DNA of 64,000 nt from NCBI RefSeq assembly GCF_051622035.1, contig NC_135356.1:806001-870000 (forward strand), given 5' to 3'. Below, one piece after another: positions 1 to 9,981 of the stretch; position 1 is the first letter of the stretch; the number at the start of each line of letters is the position of its first letter. The notes beneath the pieces were generated by a model. It was given only the letters and a program-made list of their open reading frames with translations, made no database searches and had not been told where the DNA came from. Both the position numbers and the translations under genes were made by a program. The DNA comes from Arctopsyche grandis. Lineage: Eukaryota > Arthropoda > Insecta > Trichoptera > Hydropsychidae.

Positions 1-261
1 TAACTGTGCTGTATCTTTTCGGTCATTACTTTCGTCGAGAGCTATCGAGTACCATGTGATCGATTCTAATATGTATGTATGATAATTGCTTATTAAAGTT
101 TGTATTCTAGTTTGCCGTCTAGTTTGACCCAAATTTGAATTCTATCTTATGTCAGAAACGATAAACCATTTAACAAATCAACAAAATTTTTTTAGATCAG
201 AAAAATTAAGCTTTTTTTAATTTTGCTCGCGGGCCGCACCAAATTTGTTTGCCCAGGCCTG
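1..261. mobile_element. hAT element, terminal fragment
   Basis: The stretch ends at 261 with ...GCCCAGGCCTG, the reverse complement of CAGGCCTGGGC, a hAT-type terminus. The same terminus begins the hAT fragment at 46597. It is preceded by the phrase gggccgcacc, often seen near such termini. Only the end of the element is inside the window; no transposase reading frame is visible here. The target duplication cannot be checked because the other end lies outside. Confidence 0.5.
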
Positions 262-775
262 ATCTATAGTCAAATTAAACCGTTGATTATTTGAGATTTT
301 TTCCAACAATTCGGAAATAATTTCCGATTTTACGACTTCATAATGTTTCTGGACTAATTTCATGACATCACTTTCATTTTCGGGCAATTTATATCCTCGA
401 TATGTTATCGACTCCCTGATGAATTCGGATTTACATAGTTATAGCTCTTATGGATATTCCATCTACAGCGGCCAATTTTTCAACAAAGTCAAATCGTTAA
501 GTTAAAATCGTCGATTTTTTAACGGGATTTTCAACCATAGAATTAATTTACGTGTCACTGTCTCGTTTTTCATTTGGATATATATGTATTATGTGTTTTA
601 AGATATACTTGAATTAAGAACAGTTTTATCTGATTTGCACACGTTGCAGTTTGCTTTATGCAGTTTGTTTTTGATTAAGATCCCGCTACTGGCAGCAGTG
701 TGAAATTATCCCAAATTTTCCATGTTTTCTTTTGTGACATGCTTCACTAAAAATACCAAAAAAAATAAAAATAAT
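262..775. other. Unannotated AT-rich spacer
   Basis: I see no coding exon, RNA gene or clear repeat here. Short open frames are in AT-rich sequence without family resemblance. Confidence 0.4.
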
Positions 776-1744
776 TTAACCCTTTGGCTGCTACGAGGTT
801 TTTCAATGTCCAAGCGAAAAATGCTAACATTTGTAATTATTTTGAAAAAAAATAAATATAATATTTTTTTTACATACTTACTTCGCCGAACGCTCGTAAT
901 TTTTATAATACTTTATATACATTTTTAAGAAGCAGTTAAAGCAGCTGCTCTTTCTTTCTGTCTTGCATTTGCATGCGTGCGTGCGAAAGAGATACCTACA
1001 TACATATATACACTAAATAAGTTTTGAAGATTGTTTTCCAACGCTTTATTTTTTTCAATAATCTATTTTTAGACATCGATGTATCCTTACAACATGCGAT
1101 ATATTCGAAACAGGTAGCGGTCTTTCTCTCTTTCTTTCTTGGTTTTAATTGTGTACGTGTGAGCGAGACACACAAGGATGCGAAGTTTCTAATATTCAAA
1201 TAATTTTTCAACATGTATCATAAACATTTTGTATGCATTTCAGTTGCATTTGATTGATTGCACGAATTCGTGACGTCTCGTGACCTATATAATTGAAAGC
1301 GGATTTCTATTGTTTTTTGCCATTTATTTTAACTCTGCAAAATGATATCGGACAGTGAAAGTGATGAAAGCGAAATAATAGCTCCTCGCTGAGGAACTCG
1401 ACAAATCAGCAGCTCTACTGATTCTGAAAATGAATTTATCGACAATAATCAATTCCCAAGTAATAACTCCTTATATGACATTGACAACGAACCCGAAATT
1501 TACTTTGATGATGAACCCGAAATTGAAGAGCTTTTATTTAAAAAATTGATAAATATTTATAAAGCTTGATTGAAAAATAAATATAAATACGTATATAAAA
1601 AAAATGTTTCGTGCCACTGATGCGCTGGTAGCTCAAAGAAAGTATTGAAATACGACAATTAATGACGACAACAACGATTGTCGTAGCAGTCTTCGCCGAT
1701 TTCAAAACAACGATTTATCGTTGTTGTAGCAGTCAAAGGGTTAA
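776..1744 (+). mobile_element. Non-autonomous piggyBac-like element
   Basis: TTAA duplicates lie at 776-779 and 1741-1744. The element starts CCCTTTGGCTGCTAC and ends GTAGCAGTCAAAGGG, giving ~15-bp near-perfect terminal inverted repeats, the hallmark of piggyBac. Internally, 1342-1569 encodes an acidic Ser/Asp/Glu-rich leader (MISDSESDESEII...) typical of piggyBac transposase N-termini, with an in-frame TGA at 1390 where CGA (Arg) is expected. The catalytic body is missing, so this is a deletion derivative needing a transposase in trans. A shorter relative sits at 41553-41957 in the opposite orientation. Confidence 0.82.
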
Positions 1745-2454
1745 TCGATCATTATCTAAATATAATAGTATATGTATGCTCAATTAATTTTCATTTATTT
1801 TATATACAGAAACGTTTCATTTGATAGTTTATGTACCTTTAAATGACTGATGACGGTTCGTGTGTTGAAATTAATAGCGAAAAGTGTAGTTTTTTCCTTC
1901 TTTGGTAATATATTATAATATTCAAAATAGAATATTCAAAAATCAAAACATTTTTCAATAACTAAATATATGCATTTTACATAAGTAATGTGAAATATTG
2001 ACATTGCAATGTGAAATCGACAAGTAATGTGAAATATCGACAGTAAAACGGAATGAAATATTGTATGTTATAAAAATTAATAACATATTTTAATCAGGCT
2101 ATTTGTTTACTGAAGTTAAAATTATTAACAAATAAATACAGGTCAATATCAATATTCTTAAAACAATTACATATGTATATCTCAGCAGAGGAATACCAAT
2201 ATTATCGGCAAATTAAGGAAATATGTGATTTTGTGTCCCTTTATTGCTATCATTATTATTAAAGAACTTTGTAGTTTTCCAAAAAATATAATGTAAAATA
2301 TACTTATAATTCGGTCAAGAATAAAACTGATTTTTTTCAAGAGAATTACAAGAAATAATTAAAGTACTTACCTTTAACGAAATCAGGTATGATGAGGATG
2401 ATAACAATGTCTAAGGCAAAATACTTTAGGGCTATATCGCATCGCATACTTATT
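1745..2454. other. Unannotated AT-rich spacer
   Basis: No exon, RNA or clear repeat boundary recognised. Confidence 0.35.
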
Positions 2455-2877
2455 CATTACACTGTTCGACATGAAAAATCGTTTAGAGACGAGATATGAC
2501 TTTTTTTTATAGATCTGGTAATAAAAAATGTTGATTGGTTCGAGATTCGGAGATATATCGGAGATCGGTCGATGTCTCAAAATCTGTCAATTTTCTGTTC
2601 AAAATGAATATTGGAATCTATAGTCGGGTATTTTATCTTTCATTTGTAGTACTTTTCAGCTTTCAAATCTCTCTAAGCAGTCGTCCAGTTCAAATCAAAA
2701 GTCAAAAGTACGTATTTTCACTTGGGATTTTTTCCCACTGTTATTACTATTTTATATTGAGTATTTTCTATTGAAACATGTTTATTGGAATAGTTTTCTG
2801 GCTGTATTATTTTTTGTGTTCGTTTAAAATGGTTAATTGGAAGTGTGCTGAATTTTAAATCGGTAAAATTACGAGCT
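2455..2877 (+). repeat. Unclassified interspersed repeat, copy 1
   Basis: About 420 bp that reappears, inverted and diverged, at 27632-28118. The shared part runs from the gttcgac/agagacgagatat region to the tgtgctgaattttaaat region. There is no convincing protein and I do not recognise terminal repeats, so the class is unknown. Confidence 0.6.
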
Positions 2878-3782
2878 ATAAACTCGAACTAGTGGAGCGC
2901 GGTTTTATGTTTATTTGGATTTGAATATTTTTATAGTGACTGAAAAAGATTTTGAATTTTTACGTTAATACTTGAAAATTTATATACCCGGATAACCTAA
3001 TTAGGAGAGTGCCACTTATAGAACTCTGGTTCAATAGTTTCCTTTTTTTTATTTTTCAATTTTTTGCCCCCTTGAACTCATCGTTTGATTTTGCAGCTGC
3101 CAGTCGCAGCTGCAAAATCAAACAATGTCTACACGGCAGAAAATACCATACAACCAATTCAAGCGTAATGATAATGTATTTTATGTACTTCAAATGCCGA
3201 CTATTCCCACCAATCACTACTGATTTAAGAACTTATGTATGTTGTAAACAGTTTTATTCACACACGAGTAAAAAAGACCATGGTTTTACCTTCGAAGTGT
3301 ACAAAATAATTTTCTCATCCATCGATATTGGCATGTGCGAAAGTACACGAGATATTGATCTGTGTGTAATAATGAATGTGGTCTTCGTCCTAAATGGTTT
3401 GGAAAAATAATACATACCTACTTTAGACGATGCTAACATTTGTTTTGCTTCAATGTGTAAAATAAATATAGTGCCATCTATAATTAATAAAAAAGCTACG
3501 ATTTTGGATATATTTTTTTTAATTTCGCTATTAATTAAAGCAAATTATTATATTTGCAATTGTTTCAATAGACTTATCAAACAGCTTTTAAAAAAAATAC
3601 ATATTCAAATTGTCAAATTTAAATCTTGATTTATAAATATTTTTGTAAAATTCAAGAGATGTCAGGCATCATAAAATAATACCTATATGATTTTAGAATT
3701 TCCGTGTAGATGGATATCACAAAAACTTTAAATAAAACAACTTTATGAAAATAAATTTATAATGTAATTCAACACACAATAA
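2878..3782. other. AT-rich spacer containing a perfect hairpin
   Basis: No gene is supported. A 133-codon open frame at 3009-3410 has low-complexity composition, crosses the hairpin at 3083-3123, and matches no family I know. Confidence 0.4.
3083..3123. other. Perfect 18-bp hairpin with 5-nt loop
   Basis: Left arm GTTTGATTTTGCAGCTGC (3083-3100), loop CAGTC (3101-3105), right arm the exact reverse complement (3106-3123). No mismatches. It could form a stem-loop in RNA or a cruciform. Function unknown. Confidence 0.85.
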
Positions 3783-3954
3783 TTACATGGTATAATTACA
3801 AATTTTCCAAAAATGTGCCACTCAATTTTTTATTATATATTTTAATAAATGTAAATATAATACAAATACCACTTAGTCTATTTTTTTTTCTTTTTAAAAT
3901 ATTGAAAAATATAAAAACATGAATGAGATGTTGAAAATCTATTGAAGAAAAAAA

Positions 3955-4570
3955 TTACTGTTAGTGGTGACTTCTTCTTCGATTCAACGGTTCGGAACAG
4001 CTCTTCAGCGCTCATATCAGTCCATGACATGACTTCTTCCTTCCAATCCATTTTCTACCTTCTATTTTTCCCATGATTATCAAACGGAAAAATTCGTATT
4101 TTGAACCCTGTATCATGCGTCCGAGGTACTCCATCTGTCTCTGCTTGATGACAGAAACAAGTTTCCTGCCTCTCTGTATCATGCTGAGGACAGCTTCATT
4201 TGTGACTTTTTTGGTCCATGGGATCTTCAGCATACGCCTGTAGACCTACATATCAAAAGCTTCGATACGGCTGATCATTCTGGTCTTCAGAGTCCACGTT
4301 TTGCATCCAGATAGCAGCACTCTTTGCGAATCTCAAACGCGTACGAAGATTGTGATGCTTGTTTATTGTTGATGAACACTGTTCTAGCCATATCGATGCG
4401 GATTCTTAAGTCTTCATCTGGGTCAGTCTCTTAATTTAACCAAGTTCTCAGGTATTTAAATATTTTAACTCTTTCTAACACCTCTCGATACAACGCTTAG
4501 ATCACCGGTGTCTGTTTGCATTTTGTCAACTACATAGCATAAATTTCGTCTTCTTTATATTTATGTGCAG
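3955..4570 (-). mobile_element. LINE 3' fragment
   Basis: On the minus strand 4233-4012 reads KIPWTKKVTNEAVLSM...EYLGRMIQGSKYEFFRLII...GKIEGRKWIGRKK (parts shown). This is the post-reverse-transcriptase C-terminal segment shared by many insect endonuclease/RT LINEs (pattern KIPW..KVTN..VL, K..YLG...RG.KYE, GKIEG.R..GRK). No RT core remains. The same fragment lies at 47420-48050 as part of the duplication. Confidence 0.75.
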
Positions 4571-4626
4571 ACCTCTTCGATTGCTTTCTTGATTAGCAGT
4601 ATATCCTTTTTCCATTCCAAAAATTT

Positions 4627-5253
4627 TCATTCAAGAGAGAATGACGAAGATGAAATAATGGATTTTAACGGTTCAGTGCCATTCCCGTCAATCAGTTGAC
4701 TACGACAAAATGAGCAGAGTGCTTTAGAAATCAGCTGCGATTCCAAATCATCCACGTAAAATAGCTGAAACAAAAACAAACCGACGTTGTTGTTTTATGG
4801 TATACTCGTACATATTTAAGTCCCCATTCAATATTGATATAAACCTTATAACAATGAGGGCAATACTGTATGTATAAGTCGGGCATAACGTTGCGAAAAA
4901 ATAACGTTTCCAATGGTTTTGGACGATTGATGACTATCACAGATAATCGATGTAATGTTTTCAAATCTTCTCGGTTGCACACAACTTTACCATTCTTATC
5001 ATCCTTAAAAAAAGCATTGAAAATATGAATTAATTGACCTCACTTAGACATATATGTTATAATTATGTACTATATTTCACTATATTTACTTTTCATTTGA
5101 AATGCTAATCGTTGAGATACTATTAAATATTTACTTACTTCAAACGATTTGTTTGAGAACACGTCTTTGAGATTAGACAAATTCTCTATTCGCAATATCT
5201 GAGAATTTTCTTGGTCGTTTGGCCGAGCTTCGAGAGAAGACACATTAGATATC
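4627..5253 (-). pseudogene. Partial IFT122 duplicate (3' exons only)
   Basis: Three exon segments correspond to the last three IFT122 exons: 5253-5139 (truncated at the duplication edge), 5003-4812 and 4764-4627. Splice sites and frame are retained. The C-terminal zinc-binding pattern CPHC ... CSFC is present, with the stop at 4627-4629. Differences from the parental copy are few (for example KTLHRL for KILQPL, and PDLY for PDLH). With no upstream exons it cannot encode a complete protein. Expression as part of a chimeric transcript is possible but unsupported. Confidence 0.85.
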
Positions 5254-5261
5254 GATGCATT

Positions 5262-6026
5262 TTGAATTAAAGAAAACTTTTATTCAAAATGCTTTACTAA
5301 TGCCATTATACAAATACGAGATTATTATAGCGAATTGTCTTCATCTCAGTCTCAAGAAGCCAAAAATATGTGCGATGTTATCATTAAGGACATCAAAGAG
5401 AAATGTACTTTTTCTAATCGATTAATAGCTGTGAAATTATTTAATAAAGAAAATTATGAAAAGTGCTGAAAGAAAATGCAAATGGAAGATCTACTACTAA
5501 CCGTTGAATCATATCCAATGCTAGATAAAGAAAAACTTCAAACTGAATTAGTGAAGTGTTTTACTCAAGGAAAGAAATGCATAGTATTCATGTTTTTTTA
5601 TTTTTTTTAAAACTTAGTTTTGAAATCAATTTATGTAAAGTTCGTGTGGAAATAACAAAACTTATTCAAATTCTGCTTACAACTTCAACTACCTCTGAGC
5701 CAGAACGGTGTTTTTCATCAATAAATATAACAAAGACATACATATATAAGAAACACAATGGTTCAGGAAAGATTCACGGCTTTGTCTATGCTGTCAATTG
5801 AAAAAAAGTGATTATGAACAGTGAAAAATTTAACGAATAGGTGATAGACCTTTTTTCAAGGAAAATGAAAAAAGACAGAAGAATCAATTTTTTAATGTAA
5901 TAAAATACATTTTGTTAAATTTTGATAATTTTGATGTTAATAGTAAAATATAATCCAAATAAACATTTTGTTTATTTTTAATCAACCGCAGCACCCTCAG
6001 ATATCTTATCCACGAGCCGCCACTGT
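5262..6026 (+). mobile_element. Truncated hAT element (CAGTGGCGGCTCGT family)
   Basis: The sequence is homologous, in opposite orientation, to the left half of the complete element at 33331-34717. It ends at 6026 with ACGAGCCGCCACTG, the family terminus. A transposase C-terminal segment on the plus strand (5556-5801) reads ITKLIQILL...SEPERCFSSIN...GSGKIHGF, the hAT dimerisation region of the ZMYM-like group. The 5' part was lost at about 5262, exactly where the IFT122 duplicate stops. Confidence 0.85.
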
Positions 6027-6139
6027 TTATATGTATATTTAATACTTAATATTGCATACAAAAATACGTACACGCGAGAAAAAACAATTTTATATAAGTT
6101 TTTTTGATTAATCATTAAAAAATAATTTAATTAATTAAA

Positions 6140-6427
6140 AAATTTTATAATACAATAAATGACTATTTATGTATTATCGAGACATCTATAGAGTAAAAAT
6201 ATGTTTATAAGTTTTGGTAAATTGGAGTATTAAATTTCAAAACATTAAAAAAATTAAATGATTAATTTATCTAGTTAAATGTTTTGAAATGTAAAACTCT
6301 AATTTAGCAAAGATTTCAACCAAAATATAAAGTACGTTGGTACATATACAATTTGATAAATAAATTTTTCAACTACAGATGTCTCAATAATACATAAATA
6401 ATTGTTAATTATATTATAAAAACCAGG
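6140..6427. mobile_element. AT-rich foldback MITE
   Basis: Arms of ~50 bp at about 6140-6197 and 6375-6427 are imperfect inverted repeats. Both contain tatttatgtattat followed or preceded by gagacatct. A related arm pair (agagacgtct / agacgtcac) flanks the segment 7340-7480. The class is unknown. The right copy lies at 56543-56715. Confidence 0.5.
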
Positions 6428-6963
6428 GAGCTGAACCGGAAACAAAACCGAAAACAAAAACCGAAACCGAACTGATATTTTTTTGCGGTTCGTTTTTTCA
6501 GTTCAATTTTAATTATATGTGTTAAAAAGTTAAGAATCCGTTGTCTTATAATGAAATTCAACGAAAATGCAATAGACTGTATTACTAGATGGAATAATAC
6601 ATTCGATATGTTAAACTCTTTATTGTAATGTAAAGAATTTTATTCAAAAATAGTTTCAATCAATATGGAGAACTATTTCTTAGAATATATGTAAATAGAT
6701 CGAAATTATTATCATCATTGATACATTACGGCCATTAAAAGAATCCACAATGAAATTGCCAACCGAGCAAATGACGTTGAGTGATTTTTACGAGATTTGG
6801 ATTCCATCAAAATTGAAACTACAAAACTTAAAAAATATTATAGATACACCCATACTTCTGGAATAAAAAAAAACTAGTAGATTATTTCTAAACTGTTGTC
6901 GCACTTTTGTTCCTAAAAGCACGGCCCAATGTAAAGTTGGTAAGCCAAGAGAATGTCAAATAA
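6424..6963 (+). mobile_element. hAT element 5' fragment (CAGGGAGCTGAACCGG terminus)
   Basis: It begins CAGGGAGCTGAACCGG followed by repeated aaaccgaaa motifs, a hAT-type terminus. At 6752-6963 a broken frame reads MTLSDFYEIWIPSKLKLQ, the hAT transposase signature (L.DFY..W...K.KL). There is an in-frame TAA near 6863. The right copy at 56710-57249 has an open frame over the same segment. Confidence 0.7.
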
Positions 6964-7511
6964 GTATAAATAAAAAAAAGTATTTTGTCTGCATTTTAGC
7001 TGCATCAGAATCCGCCCTCAATTCCGCAGTGCACCAACGGCAAACTGCATATGCTAGGAAATATTCTCCTTTGACATTTTAATTATGTACCTATGTATGT
7101 ACATACATATATGATCACATTAAGTTAAAGTGAAAAGCCGTATAAAGAGAGGTATACACAGTGTGGGTGTATTTACATTAACTTGCTTATATTCAAATAC
7201 AAGAGAACCAAAAACCTAAAACATATTTTTTTTACCAAACTGGAACGAATAAAATAACAGTTCGGGTCTGTGATAAAATCTGTTTTAATATTTTAAAGAT
7301 ATAAGAAAACATTTAAAAATATATATTTATTTAAATATATAATTTTTATAAAATAATAAATGATTATTTTTATATTATAGAGACGTCTATATTTTTCTAT
7401 AAAACTTATTTTATCATATTCTTGAAATCTTTGTTATATTTTGCTTAACTTTTTAAACATAGACGTCACTAATAATAATAATATTTAAAAAAATCCATTC
7501 AATGAGTAAAC

Positions 7512-7854
7512 CCTATCTCTTTCTATAGCCTCCTCGTTCATGCACGACTGATACAAAGCTTTCATCTTCCATTCGATCGAATCGGTGTCTTTCCAGAAAG
7601 GCATCGAAGATATGATGTCTCGTAATCTCGAATATACTATAAAATAAAAGAACATTTTAAATATACAAACGAAACGAAAAAAATATCACAAGATTTGATG
7701 AAATTTTCTAGAAAATTCTCTCACCGTCAAGTCTTCTCTTGTGGTTTCGATCCGTTGCGGTAAAATTTTTGTGTTTGGTCGCTATCCACGTTCCACATGC
7801 CCATTCTCAAGGATTATCGCAGGGATTAACGCTGGCATTCATGTTTTCTACGAT
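7512..7854 (-). pseudogene. Neprilysin-like (M13) metallopeptidase fragment, two exons
   Basis: Exon 7854-7725 encodes IVENMNASVNPCDNP then a TGA stop, then EWACGTWI. This is the M13 N-terminal motif in which NPC..FYE.ACG is expected. Exon 7636-7512 encodes YSRLRDIISSMPFW and KMKALYQSCMNEEAIERD, the next conserved M13 segment (ALY.SCM...AIE). The exons have canonical donors and acceptors (GTGAGAG; TTTTATAG) and matching phase, one base plus two. M13 enzymes are membrane zinc peptidases, but the HExxH catalytic region is absent. The downstream side (lower coordinates) is hAT sequence. The stop and truncation mark a dead fragment. Confidence 0.72.
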
Positions 7855-8222
7855 CTTGAATTTATAAAACGAATGAAGTTAGACTTATTTACAATGTTCA
7901 AATGTTTTTTTTTATTTAAAATGTAAAAATCTCTTTATTTTTCTTAAATATGTAATTGTTAACAAGATATTTACTTCAATTTTAACCTAATTAAAGTCTA
8001 CATGTGCATACATACATATAATATGCAGCAAAATTATCACCATTTTTTTTTAAATTAGATTTTTTTAATCAGTTTTTTATCTTGAAACGGTCCGAATGGT
8101 TTTTATCCAAATATTATTGCATACTGAAAAGTGATTTTGTACAACACTGTATTTTTAATTGGCGTTATCTTTATTGAGCATGACGACATATTTATTCTGC
8201 CTACATAAATATAATATATGCT

Positions 8223-8757
8223 GCAGATTCAATAAATGATGGCATGGAATGGAAATAGTGTCCAGACAGACGCACACGAAAGATTTTCAAAAACGAAATC
8301 GAAAGACTTGCCTCCCATTTGCTGAAATCTATCAACAACAAATGTCTTAGCTGGAAACAGAGTAGTTTAGCCTTGAACTTCAACTTCAGTTTCCTAAAAT
8401 CATGAAAAGGAGATGCATATCTATTTTTGAGTAACACGTGTAAAATGTGTATAGAACATATGTTTTTATATACATACATAGATATGAGGTCAAGGATTCA
8501 ACCTAAAAAAATATTCGATTTCAATAATGCATGACTCGTGTTAAGAGAACGTACGTATGTAATGCAAAGAGAACGTGCGTATGTACATATATATGCACGT
8601 GTGTGAATTAGACCGTAAATAAATAAATAATATTTAAATACATACATACTTACATATGTATGTATATATTAATACCTGGTTTTACAGTCTAGATGTGTTC
8701 CTGTAGTCAACACTTACTAATACTTGAATTATTATAATCCGTGAAGAGCATACATGT
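8223..8757. other. Unannotated sequence
   Basis: It holds a 92-codon minus-strand frame (8479-8201) with no recognisable family, and ACATATGT-rich simple sequence at 8640-8670. No supported gene. Confidence 0.35.
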
Positions 8758-8945
8758 TTAAGGTGGGCTGGACACCAGCGCCTTGTCCATACAATTATGG
8801 CACTAGAGAAATTATTTTTTAATATGCTATGGATATTCACCATAGGCATGTTTGTATTTTTTTTATTTTTTTGATTAGTTATTTTTTATAGGAGCTATGA
8901 GCCACCAAATATCTATAAAATCGCCTCGTTTTTACACGGCCTGAA
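8758..8945 (+). repeat. ~190-bp repeat module (also at 37088 and 62688)
   Basis: It starts TTAAGGTGGGCTGGACACC and runs through gagccaccaaatatc to atcgcctcgtttttaca. The same module forms the 5' end of the LINE at 37088 and stands alone at 62688. Here it stops abruptly at 8945 at cggcctgaag. Confidence 0.75.
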
Positions 8946-9109
8946 GCCAAACGCCCCATCTAGTAATCACTGGCTCTGGCGGAAAACGTACATTTGGTAA
9001 TTTTTCTTTAAAAATTTCTTTCCTTCAAAAATATCTTTTTCGTAACTATGTTGTTAACATTATCTCGAATTATCTCGAATAAAACTAATTCTATCTATAA
9101 TTAAATTAT
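8946..9109. other. Short unassigned stretch before hAT
   Basis: It contains ctagtaatcactggctctgg, resembling phrases at 11922 and 12065, and AT-rich sequence. Possibly the damaged end of the neighbouring hAT. Confidence 0.25.
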
Positions 9110-9979
9110 CTATATTTTAATTTTTAATTTTTATTTTATAAATTATTATATTAATTCTATCTATAATTAAACTATCTCGAATTGTTTCGGCAACTCGGTG
9201 AAGCCCATGTGCTAAACAAGTAAGATGGGTCATATTAGGATATGTATTTTGTAATATTTTAGCAGCTGTTATCATGTATGCAGCACCGTCCGTAATAAAT
9301 AAAATAACTTTATCATTTACATGTTCCCCCCACAAATCAAATAAACTATCTTTAACCAGTTTTTTTATTGTTTCGGAATTCGTTTTAACTATTTTTTTAC
9401 ATGATATTACATGTGCTTTATTAATAATTGAATTTTCATGTAACTGAACACTTCTGGTAAATAACATTTTCGTAGTGTGGATTCATTTGGACATACGACA
9501 TCGGATCCATATTCTTGGTTTGAACACTTACTTAAAAAAGATTGAAATGATGGATTATCAACCTTTGACCAAGGAATATTACATTTAATTAACATTTATG
9601 TCCAGATGATTTAAGTTTTGGAACATTATCATGTTTATCTGAATTCAAGTGTCTATTTATTTACTGAAGATTTTTTAATCACAATATGATATTAACACCT
9701 TTCACAATAATTTTTTTCACCATTTAATATTAATTCCGGATGACCGCTTATCCAACTGTTTACTGTTGTTATGGAATGTTTAATCGAAACCATTATTTTT
9801 ATTTTTATTAGTAAAAGCGATAAGTTGGAACTATTTTGTTAGATTAATTGTAATTATTTTCAAAGAATTTTATTAACGCAATTGAAATCGAATGGCGGAG
9901 ATTATCGAAGTTCGTCACGAATATATGTAATATTATTCATTAGATCCATACTGTACGGAAAATCGAAAACAACTAAAAG
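9110..9979 (-). mobile_element. hAT element of the CGGBP1-like group, damaged
   Basis: The minus strand carries transposase pieces in order. A start at 9793 leads to a BED-like finger (GEKIYCERC, next Cys/His region disrupted). Then 9595-9407 reads CNIPWSKVDNPSFQSFLSK and ESTLRKCYLP. Then 9467-9117 reads LFITDGAAYMITAAKIL and YPNMTHLTCLAHGLHRVAE. These match CGGBP1-related hAT transposases (DAAPYM..A...L, H.TCLAH.LHRV.E). Frames are shifted between pieces and the C-terminus is missing. A Tc1 element sits in its upstream flank. A 5' fragment of the same family lies at 63165-63455. Confidence 0.8.
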
Positions 9980-9981
9980 TA

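Larger units (their letters stand above)
3783..5253 (-). repeat. Segmental duplicate of the IFT122 3' region
   Basis: This ~1.47 kb is nearly identical to 47247-48719 in the same orientation. It holds a LINE fragment and the last two and a half IFT122 exons. Homology begins at aattacatggtataatt on the left and stops abruptly inside an exon at about 5253, where hAT sequence follows. The right-hand copy is continuous with the rest of IFT122 and is taken as parental. Confidence 0.9.
6255..8222 (-). repeat. Segmental duplicate of the region upstream of IFT122 exons
   Basis: Nearly identical in direct orientation to 56543-58925, apart from a LINE insertion of ~730 bp in the right copy and small deletions. 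Together with 3783-5253 this shows that a block spanning IFT122 and its upstream flank was duplicated, then lost its centre in this copy. Confidence 0.88.

Noticed and set aside
3009..3410. 133-codon plus-strand frame
   Set aside because: No family resemblance, low-complexity start and overlap with a hairpin. Chance frame.
3783..5253. A second functional IFT122 gene
   Set aside because: Only the last exons exist. The upstream side is transposon sequence and a duplicated intron.
8201..8479. 92-codon minus-strand frame as further neprilysin exon
   Set aside because: No M13 motif. It lies upstream (5') of the recognised exons without convincing splice signals.
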